Below are positions 17,258 through 24,196 of a stretch of 63,281 nt of DNA, one piece after another (the stretch's first letter is position 1; every line of letters begins with the position of its first letter). The position numbers and the translations under genes were made by a program. Source of the stretch: Prevotella sp. (GTDB lineage: Bacteria > Bacteroidota > Bacteroidia > Bacteroidales > Bacteroidaceae); assembly GCA_017541365.1 (NCBI GenBank), contig JAFXZF010000014.1:1-63281 (forward strand), written 5' to 3'. A model generated the notes under the pieces. The model did not search any database. It had not been told where the DNA came from and worked only from the letters and a program-made list of their open reading frames with translations.

Positions 17258-18854
17258 ATACATATTCGTGACGGGCGGTGTAGTATCGTCATTAGGCAAG
17301 GGCATCATATCTGCCAGCATCGGCAAACTGCTGCAGGCTCGTGGCTACAAGGTCACCATTCAGAAGTTTGACCCCTACATCAATATCGACCCTGGCACGC
17401 TCAACCCCTATGAGCACGGCGAGTGTTATGTGACAAACGACGGATTTGAAACAGACCTCGACCTGGGACACTACGAACGTTTTACAGGGATAGAGACCAC
17501 ACGCGACAACTCCATCACCACCGGACGCATATACAAGGCGGTGATAGACCGTGAGCGCCGTGGCGACTACCTGGGCAAGACTATTCAGGTGGTGCCCCAC
17601 ATCACTGATGAGATAAAGCACAGGATGCTTCGTTCTGAGGTAACTAAATATGACTTCGTCATCACCGAGGTGGGCGGCACCATAGGCGACATAGAGAGCG
17701 CACCGTTCATGGAGGCTATACGTCAGTTGCGTTGGGAACTGGGCAGGGATGCCGTATGCGTGCACCTCACCTACGTGCCATACCTTAAGGCTGCCGACGA
17801 ACTGAAGACCAAGCCCACGCAGCATAGCGTGAAGGAACTGCAGTCGATGGGCATACAGCCCGACATCCTCGTTTTGCGCACGGAGCGACACCTCGACGAC
17901 GCGATGCGCATGAAGGTGGCATCATTCTGTAATGTCGATTTGGAATGTGTGGTGCAGAGTGAGGATATGCCGAGCATCTACGAGGTGCCGGTCAACATGC
18001 AGCGACAGGGACTTGATGCTGCCATACTGCGCAAGATAGGCATCCCTGTAGGCGAGACTCCTAAGATGAAACCTTGGCACGACTTTCTTGACAAACTGCA
18101 TGGCGCCAAGCGTGAGGTGCACATCGGGCTGGTTGGCAAGTACGATCTGCAGGATGCCTACAAGAGCATACGCGAGAGCTTGAACCTCGCAGGCGTATAT
18201 AATGACGTGAAAGTACGGCTGCACTTCGTCAACAGTGAGGAGATAACCTCCGCCAATGTAGCAGAGAAGCTGAGGGACGTGGCGGGCATAGTGGTGTGCC
18301 CCGGCTTTGGCTCACGAGGTACGGAGGGCAAGATTATCGCTGCTCAATATACCCGTGAGCACGATATACCCACATTCGGCATCTGCCTCGGCATGCAGAT
18401 GATGGTGATAGAGTATGCTCGCAATGTCCTGGGTTATAAGGATGCCAACAGCACAGAGATAGCTACTGATACCTCGCACCCCGTAATCAACCTCATGGAG
18501 GAACAGAAGAACGTCACCATGAAGGGCGGCACCATGCGCCTCGGAGCATACGAGTGTAGAGTGAAGGAGGGAAGCAGGACGTATGAGGCGTATAACTGTG
18601 AACTGAGCACTGTGCACTGTGAACTGATTAAGGAGCGCCACCGTCACCGCTATGAGTTTAACAATGCCTATAGAGACGAGTATGAAGCGAAGGGCATGGC
18701 GTGCGTGGGCATCAATCCCGAGCACGATCTCGTGGAGATAGTAGAGATACCTGACAAACGCTGGTACATAGGTACGCAGTTTCATCCAGAGTACAGTTCT
18801 ACGGTGCTGCGTCCGCACCCCTTGTTCATGAGTTTCGTGCATTCTTGCATGTAA
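17247..18854 (+). CDS. pyrG: CTP synthase
   Basis: Aminates UTP to CTP with ATP and glutamine. The N-terminal synthetase domain begins KYIFVTGGVVSSLGKGI; the C-terminal class I glutaminase domain carries CPGFGSRGTEGK, the nucleophile in FGICLGMQMM and the His/Glu pair in GTQFHPEYSST. Length 535 aa is normal. Residues about 449-461 (NCELSTVHCELI), just before the conserved ERHRHRYEFNN, are encoded by a micro-repeat and look like an insertion in a glutaminase-domain loop. The ATG lies inside the end of the second amt gene (11-nt overlap). Confidence 0.97.
   Translation: MDTKYIFVTGGVVSSLGKGIISASIGKLLQARGYKVTIQKFDPYINIDPGTLNPYEHGECYVTNDGFETDLDLGHYERFTGIETTRDNSITTGRIYKAVIDRERRGDYLGKTIQVVPHITDEIKHRMLRSEVTKYDFVITEVGGTIGDIESAPFMEAIRQLRWELGRDAVCVHLTYVPYLKAADELKTKPTQHSVKELQSMGIQPDILVLRTERHLDDAMRMKVASFCNVDLECVVQSEDMPSIYEVPVNMQRQGLDAAILRKIGIPVGETPKMKPWHDFLDKLHGAKREVHIGLVGKYDLQDAYKSIRESLNLAGVYNDVKVRLHFVNSEEITSANVAEKLRDVAGIVVCPGFGSRGTEGKIIAAQYTREHDIPTFGICLGMQMMVIEYARNVLGYKDANSTEIATDTSHPVINLMEEQKNVTMKGGTMRLGAYECRVKEGSRTYEAYNCELSTVHCELIKERHRHRYEFNNAYRDEYEAKGMACVGINPEHDLVEIVEIPDKRWYIGTQFHPEYSSTVLRPHPLFMSFVHSCM
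18592..18628. repeat. Micro-repeat inside pyrG
   Basis: ACTGTGAACTGAGCACTGTG-like units in tandem are read as NCELSTVHCELI. They are closely similar to intergenic blocks at 14967 and 52070. Confidence 0.8.
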
Positions 18855-18886
18855 CCAGAAAATCAACAATATAACCTCGCCCACCC

Positions 18887-18970
18887 AAAAGGATATGTTT
18901 TAGGGGGGTAAAAGGATATCTTTTAGGAGCCAAAAGGATAACTTTAAGGAGCCAAAAGGATATGTTTTCT
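18887..18970. repeat. 22-bp repeat array (AAAAGGATATGTTTTAGGAGCC)
   Basis: Four units start at 18887, 18910, 18932 and 18954 with a 22-23-nt period; the core is AAAAGGATATNTTTT. They fill the pyrG-purF gap, with the last unit ending 13 nt before the purF start. A second array lies at 40390-40452. Confidence 0.9.
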
Positions 18971-18983
18971 AAAAGTACCGAAA

Positions 18984-20726
18984 ATGGAGCAGCTAAAACA
19001 TGAGTGTGGTGTGGCACTGATACGCCTGCTCAAGCCACTCGAGTATTACAAAAATAAATATGGCACCAGCCACTACGGCATGGAGAAACTCTACCTGCTC
19101 ATGGAGAAACAGCACAACCGCGGACAGGAGGGTGCCGGTATAGCGTGTGTCAATATCGATGCCCCCGTTGGCACCGAGTACATGTTTCGTGAGCGTGCCG
19201 AGGGTAAGGATGCCATAACAAGTATATTCGGCATGGAGGGAACTAAAGGATGGGAGGAGGCTCAATTACTGATGGGTCACCTGCGCTACTCTACCACTGG
19301 CAAGAGTGGACTGCAGTATGTGCACCCCTTCCTCAGGCGCAACAACTGGAGGGCAAAGAACCTCGCACTGTGTGGCAACTTCAACATGACAAACATTGAT
19401 GAGGTGTTCGACCATATCACCGCACAGGGACAGTCACCACGCTATTATGGTGATGCCTACATAATGCTCGAGATGATGGGTCACCGTCTGGACCGTGAGG
19501 TGGAACGGCTGTATGCACAGGCGAAAGAGCAGGGACTTGAGGGAAAGGACATCACACGCTACATCGATGACAACGTGGAGGTAGCCAATGTGCTGACATC
19601 ATCGCTGCCCATGTTTGACGGCGGCTACGTGATGTGCGGACTGACAGGCTCAGGTGAGATGTTTGCCGTGCGCGACCCATGGGGCATACGTCCGGCATAT
19701 TACTACAAAGACGATGAGGTACTGGTGGTGGCAAGTGAACGTCCTGTGATACAGACCACCTTCAACCTCAAGGTTGACGACATCACCGAGCTGCAGCCTG
19801 GTGAGGCAGTGATAGCCCACCGTGATGCCACCGTGCACACTACGCAGATAATGCCTAAACAGCAAAGCGCTGCCTGTTCCTTTGAACGTATATATTTCAG
19901 CCGTGGCAGTGACATCGACATATATCAGGAGCGTAAGGTGCTGGGCGAACAACTAATATCACCCATCGTCAACGCCATCGACGGAGACGTGGAGCACACC
20001 GTGTTTTCATATATACCAAATACAGCAGAGGTGGCATACTACGGCTTGACCGACGGATTCCGTAAGTTGCACAGGGAGATACGCACCGAAAAGGTGGTGT
20101 GGAAAGACATAAAACTGCGCACCTTCATCACCGAGGGAGCACAGCGCAATGACCTCGCCGCCCATGTATATGACATCAGTTACGGCTCACTCCAGCCAGA
20201 CCACGACAACCTCGTCATCATCGATGACTCCATAGTAAGGGGCACCACGCTCAGGGAGAGTATATTTAAGATACTCGACCGTCTGCACCCAAAGAAAATC
20301 GTCATGGTCAGCAGCGCACCGCAGATCAGATACCCCGACTACTACGGAATCGACATGTCGCACCTCGAAGAACTCTGTGCATTCCGTGCCGCAATAGCCT
20401 TGCTGAAAGAGCGTGGCATGCAACACATCATAGAAGAGGTTTATCATAATTGTAAGATAGCGGGATTCAACCCTAAACTCTCAACAGTCAACCACGTCCG
20501 CGCCATTTATGAGCCTTTCACCGTAGAGGAGATAAACCGCAAGATAGTGGAGATGCTGCGCCCCGAGGGCATGGAGACACCCATAGAACTGGTGTTCCAG
20601 AGCATAGAAGGACTTCACAAGGCTTGTCCGCATAATCCGGGTGACTGGTACTTTACCGGTCATTATCCAACCCCTGGCGGCACACGACTGTGTAACCAGG
20701 CATTCGTAGATTATATAGAGAAATAA
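18984..20726 (+). CDS. purF: Amidophosphoribosyltransferase-like glutamine amidotransferase
   Basis: Expected reaction: PRPP plus glutamine to phosphoribosylamine, the first step of purine synthesis. The N-terminal glutaminase begins HECGVALIRL with C8 as likely nucleophile, followed by NRGQEGAG. The phosphoribosyltransferase domain has the PRPP loop LVIIDDSIVRGTTLR. At 580 aa it is longer than the usual 470-510 aa PurF and carries extra segments. Bacteroidetes often keep more than one PurF-like protein, so the symbol is tentative. It lies 129 bp after pyrG, with the 22-bp repeat array in the gap, and 24 bp before asnB. Confidence 0.85.
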   Translation: MEQLKHECGVALIRLLKPLEYYKNKYGTSHYGMEKLYLLMEKQHNRGQEGAGIACVNIDAPVGTEYMFRERAEGKDAITSIFGMEGTKGWEEAQLLMGHLRYSTTGKSGLQYVHPFLRRNNWRAKNLALCGNFNMTNIDEVFDHITAQGQSPRYYGDAYIMLEMMGHRLDREVERLYAQAKEQGLEGKDITRYIDDNVEVANVLTSSLPMFDGGYVMCGLTGSGEMFAVRDPWGIRPAYYYKDDEVLVVASERPVIQTTFNLKVDDITELQPGEAVIAHRDATVHTTQIMPKQQSAACSFERIYFSRGSDIDIYQERKVLGEQLISPIVNAIDGDVEHTVFSYIPNTAEVAYYGLTDGFRKLHREIRTEKVVWKDIKLRTFITEGAQRNDLAAHVYDISYGSLQPDHDNLVIIDDSIVRGTTLRESIFKILDRLHPKKIVMVSSAPQIRYPDYYGIDMSHLEELCAFRAAIALLKERGMQHIIEEVYHNCKIAGFNPKLSTVNHVRAIYEPFTVEEINRKIVEMLRPEGMETPIELVFQSIEGLHKACPHNPGDWYFTGHYPTPGGTRLCNQAFVDYIEK

Positions 20727-20750
20727 TAACAACTTCAAACAACAACAACC

Positions 20751-22499
20751 ATGTGTGGAATAGTATCAATATTAAATGTAAAGCAGCAGACGCAAGAGCT
20801 CAGAGAAAAAGCACTGCGCATGAGTCAGAAAATACGTCACCGCGGACCCGACTGGAGCGGTATATACTGCGGTGGCGCAGCAATCCTCGCCCATGAGAGG
20901 CTGAGCATCGTTGATCCAGAGAGCGGCGGACAGCCACTCTTCTCGCCTGACCGACAGATAGTCCTCGCCGTCAATGGTGAGATATACAATCATCAGGATA
21001 TACGCCGACAGTATGAGGGAAAGTATAAATTCCAGACAGGCAGTGACTGCGAGGTAATACTGGCACTCTATCAGGACTTGATAAAGGAGAACTCCACCCC
21101 TGGTCATGAACAGATATGTCAGATGATGGAAAAACTCAACGGCATTTTTGCTTTCGTCCTATACGACCAGCAGCGTGATGCGTTTCTCATAGCACGCGAC
21201 CCCATAGGCGTCATACCTCTCTACATAGGCAGCGACAGCGACGGCACCATATACGTGGCATCAGAGCTCAAAGCCCTGGAGGGACAGTGCGAGAAGTATG
21301 AACCTTTTCTGCCTGGACACTATTTCTATTATCAGAATAGTCTGAATATTCAGAGTACTCAGACTCCCCTCAATCTGAAACGCTACTACACTCGTGACTG
21401 GTTCTGCTACGATGCTGTCAGGGATAATGCCGCAAGTGTTGACGCCATACACGATGCTTTGGAGGCTGCCGTGAAGCGTCAGCTAATGAGTGACGTACCT
21501 TACGGTGTGCTACTCAGCGGCGGACTCGACTCCAGTGTTATCAGTGCCATTGCCGAGAAATTTTCCGAGCATCGTATCGAAGACGATAGCCAGAGTAGGG
21601 CATACTGGCCACGCCTCCACTCCTTTGCCGTTGGACTGAAGGGAGCGCCCGACCTCGCCAAGGCACGTATGGTGGCAGACCATATCGGCACCGTGCATCA
21701 TGAGATAAACTACACCATACAGGAGGGACTCGATGCCATTCGCGACGTCATATACTACATCGAAACCTATGACGTCACTACCGTGCGTGCTTCCACACCG
21801 ATGTATCTGTTGGCACGAGTCATCAAGTCCATGGGCATCAAGATGGTGCTGTCAGGCGAGGGAGCCGACGAGGTGTTTGGAGGATATCTCTATTTCCACA
21901 AGGCACCATCAGCCAAGGATTTTCATGAAGAGACGGTGCGTAAACTATCCAAACTATATCTCTATGACTGCCTGCGAGCCAACAAGAGCCTCTCGGCATG
22001 GGGCGTAGAGGGTAGGGTACCATTCCTCGACAAGGAATTTCTTGACATCGCCATGCGCACCAACCCTTCTGCCAAAATGTGTGGCAAGAAGAATGATGGG
22101 TCAACAGGTTTTGAGATAGAGAAAAAGATTGTTCGCGAAGCTTTCGCCGACATGCTACCCGAGGCAGTAGCATGGAGACAGAAGGAGCAATTCTCAGACG
22201 GTGTGGGATATAGTTGGATAGATACACTTAAGGAAATAACAGCAGCAGCCGTCAGTGACGAACAGATGGCACATGCGGCAGAACGTTTCCCAATAAATCC
22301 GCCCAAGAACAAGGAAGAATACTACTATCGCAGCATCTTTGCCGAGCACTTCCCTAGCGACAGCGCTGCACGCAGTGTGCCCAGTGAGGCAAGCGTGGCT
22401 TGCTCTACCGCCGTAGCCCTTGAGTGGGATGAGGCCTTCCAACACATGGATGAACCGTCAGGTCGCGCCGTCAAGGGCGTGCACGAGTGTGCATACTGA
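20751..22499 (+). CDS. asnB: Asparagine synthetase B (glutamine-hydrolysing)
   Basis: Forms asparagine from aspartate, ATP and glutamine. The processed nucleophile is Cys2 (MCGIVSI); NRxRHRGPD-like IRHRGPDWSG and NGEIYNH follow. The synthetase domain has the pyrophosphate loop LLSGGLDSSVI and GEGADEVFGGY. Length 582 aa; the C-terminal DEPSGRAVKGVHECAY resembles that of Bacteroidetes homologues. Residues about 195-206 (NSLNIQSTQTPLN) coincide with nested palindromes and look inserted between the two domains. The stop codon lies within the first unit of a 39-bp repeat array. It ends the nitrogen-related plus-strand series. Confidence 0.95.
   Translation: MCGIVSILNVKQQTQELREKALRMSQKIRHRGPDWSGIYCGGAAILAHERLSIVDPESGGQPLFSPDRQIVLAVNGEIYNHQDIRRQYEGKYKFQTGSDCEVILALYQDLIKENSTPGHEQICQMMEKLNGIFAFVLYDQQRDAFLIARDPIGVIPLYIGSDSDGTIYVASELKALEGQCEKYEPFLPGHYFYYQNSLNIQSTQTPLNLKRYYTRDWFCYDAVRDNAASVDAIHDALEAAVKRQLMSDVPYGVLLSGGLDSSVISAIAEKFSEHRIEDDSQSRAYWPRLHSFAVGLKGAPDLAKARMVADHIGTVHHEINYTIQEGLDAIRDVIYYIETYDVTTVRASTPMYLLARVIKSMGIKMVLSGEGADEVFGGYLYFHKAPSAKDFHEETVRKLSKLYLYDCLRANKSLSAWGVEGRVPFLDKEFLDIAMRTNPSAKMCGKKNDGSTGFEIEKKIVREAFADMLPEAVAWRQKEQFSDGVGYSWIDTLKEITAAAVSDEQMAHAAERFPINPPKNKEEYYYRSIFAEHFPSDSAARSVPSEASVACSTAVALEWDEAFQHMDEPSGRAVKGVHECAY
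21339..21365. repeat. Nested palindromes inside asnB
   Basis: AGTCTGA and TCAGACT bracket two perfect palindromes, CTGAATATTCAG (21342-21353) and GAGTACTC (21353-21360). The 27 nt are in frame. Confidence 0.7.
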
Positions 22500-22619
22500 C
22501 GGCGCAGCCATGCTACAGCGTCGTCAAGTGCATACTGACGGCGCAGCCATGCTACAGCGTCGTCAAGTGCATACTGACGGCGCAGCCATACTTACAGCGC
22601 CGTAAAGTGCATACTGACA
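22489..22619. repeat. 39-bp hairpin repeat array after asnB
   Basis: Units start at 22489, 22528 and 22567, plus a partial unit at 22607. The first two are identical over 39 nt; the third differs at several bases. Each contains TGACGGCG...CGTCGTCA able to fold as a stem; in unit 3 both arms have changed to GGCGC/GCGCC and pairing is improved. Confidence 0.92.
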
Positions 22620-22620
22620 T

Positions 22621-22662
22621 AGCAATCCCCCAAAGTACGCGAGTGCGCTTTGGGGGATTGCT
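22621..22662. terminator. Strong hairpin between asnB and the fimbrial operon
   Basis: AGCAATCCCCCAAAG (22621-22635) pairs perfectly with 22648-22662 (15 bp). It lies between convergent genes and probably stops both transcripts, although the T-tract is weak on each side. Confidence 0.7.
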
Positions 22663-22689
22663 GTTATTAAAAAAAATATATATAAGGTG

Positions 22690-24156
22690 TTACTTCTTAA
22701 TCTTGTCGAGAGCTTGCTTAGCATTCTCATTGTCAGGATCGAAGAGGAGGATGCGACGCCACCATACTCGTGCATCAGCAAGGTTGTGATGCTGGAAGTA
22801 TGAGTCGGAACCGAGGTACTGACATGCCTCGACGATCATAGCCTTGTCTTGCTCGGTGGGCTCGTCCTTGCCACTGAGGAAGTCATAGAGCTTCTCGTAG
22901 TACGGACGTGCCATACTCTTGCTGTTGTCACGGTCAAAGTATGCGTAGGTCCAGCGAGCATGGGTATAGAGCACGTAGTTGAGATTCTCCCAGCGTGGAT
23001 ACTCATTCTCAATCTTCTCGTATATCTCAAACATCTTGCGTATAGTAGCAACTTTCTCCTCGCCGTTCTCCTCGCCTGCCTTGTCGCGGTATATGTTGGA
23101 GAGCTGATAGAGCTGGTATGCCTGGTCCTTAGATGGATAGGTAGCCATGAAGCGCTCATACATGGCGATGGCTGTTGCCCATCTGCCTTGCTGCTTGTTT
23201 TCGTCAACGAGCTTACGTACTACACGGGTGATCTGTCCACGCATCTGAGGTGCGAAGTAGTCGTCCTTGTTAGCAATGCCTGCCCAGGTCTCGAAAGCCT
23301 TGTCGGTCTGACCGAGTCCGAGCTGTGTGGAACCCATACAGAAGAGGTCGATGGAGTTGAGAGAATCGACGGGGGTAGCCTTGAACCATATATCGCCCTG
23401 CTCCTTGGCTATGCGCCATGCGCTGGAGCGTGAGGCACTCCAGAAGTACAGACGATTGAAGCCCTTGTTCTGTGGGAAGCGCTTGATACCAAGTTTGGCA
23501 ATCTCGATGGCCTTCTCGTCGTTGTTGCTCCAATAGAGGTTCTGGGCATACTTGGCGAGTTGGTTCATGGAGAGCTTATCGACATTGACATTTGCCATCG
23601 CTTCGGCAGCGTGGGCGTCGTCGCCTCGCTTGTTGTAGAGGTTGGCTATCTCAAGATCGACATTGTAGTCGGGACGTACACGGCGCAGGTCCTCGAGACG
23701 TGCTTTTGCCTTGTCCATATCTTTGATTGCCATGGCATTGGCATAGTGTATATAGCCGTCGGCATTCATGGAGTCGCAGGCTATGGCCTTGTCGTAGAAG
23801 ATACATGCAGAGTCAACAGCCCATTCGGCATACATGTCGCCATTAAGGATGTATGCTGGTGCGAAGGTGGAGTCGGCCTTGTATGCCTTGGCGAGGTACT
23901 CGCGGGTGGTCTCACGCATATTGTTGCGGTAGTAGGCACGGCCGAGGGCTGTCTGCATGGCAGCGCTCTTCTTGAATCGCTTGGATATCTCCTTGGCGAT
24001 GGTGTCGGCATTGGTGGACTGATGGTGTATGAGCAGCGCCATAGCTGCCTGTACGGCATCGGGGTCCTTATAGTCATAGGCACTTACCGTATTGACAATT
24101 GAAAATTGACAATTGAAAATAATGATTAGTGTTGCAATAATTAGTTTTCTTGTCAT
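22690..24156 (-). CDS. Exported TPR protein of the fimbrial operon
   Basis: A 488-aa helical-repeat protein, last gene of the ten-gene operon, 40 bp after the large outer-membrane protein gene. It has TPR-like units throughout and resembles the 899-2308 protein (RRVRPDYNVDL; NLYWSNNDEKAIEIAKLGIKRFP). The signal peptide is odd: residues 13-22 (IFNCQFSIVN) are encoded by a micro-repeat, so the export signal MTRKLIIATLIIIFNCQFSI was partly built or rebuilt from repeat DNA. The context suggests a periplasmic chaperone or scaffold for the pilus components; no catalytic motif is seen. Confidence 0.85.
   Translation of the reverse strand: MTRKLIIATLIIIFNCQFSIVNTVSAYDYKDPDAVQAAMALLIHHQSTNADTIAKEISKRFKKSAAMQTALGRAYYRNNMRETTREYLAKAYKADSTFAPAYILNGDMYAEWAVDSACIFYDKAIACDSMNADGYIHYANAMAIKDMDKAKARLEDLRRVRPDYNVDLEIANLYNKRGDDAHAAEAMANVNVDKLSMNQLAKYAQNLYWSNNDEKAIEIAKLGIKRFPQNKGFNRLYFWSASRSSAWRIAKEQGDIWFKATPVDSLNSIDLFCMGSTQLGLGQTDKAFETWAGIANKDDYFAPQMRGQITRVVRKLVDENKQQGRWATAIAMYERFMATYPSKDQAYQLYQLSNIYRDKAGEENGEEKVATIRKMFEIYEKIENEYPRWENLNYVLYTHARWTYAYFDRDNSKSMARPYYEKLYDFLSGKDEPTEQDKAMIVEACQYLGSDSYFQHHNLADARVWWRRILLFDPDNENAKQALDKIKK
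24090..24120. repeat. Micro-repeat in the TPR signal peptide
   Basis: TTGACAATTGAAAATTGACA-type tandem units encode FNCQFSIVN of the signal peptide. Confidence 0.85.
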
Positions 24157-24196
24157 ACCTTTATATGGCTTTTAACCTTTTCTTAACTCTTAACTT

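Noticed and set aside
18887..18970. CRISPR array
   Set aside because: The repeats adjoin without unique spacers of 25-40 nt, and no cas genes are present. The same holds for the arrays at 22489 and 40368.
22690..24156. Type IX secretion component
   Set aside because: TPR content alone is not specific; no Por/Gld genes or CTD signals are seen in the operon.
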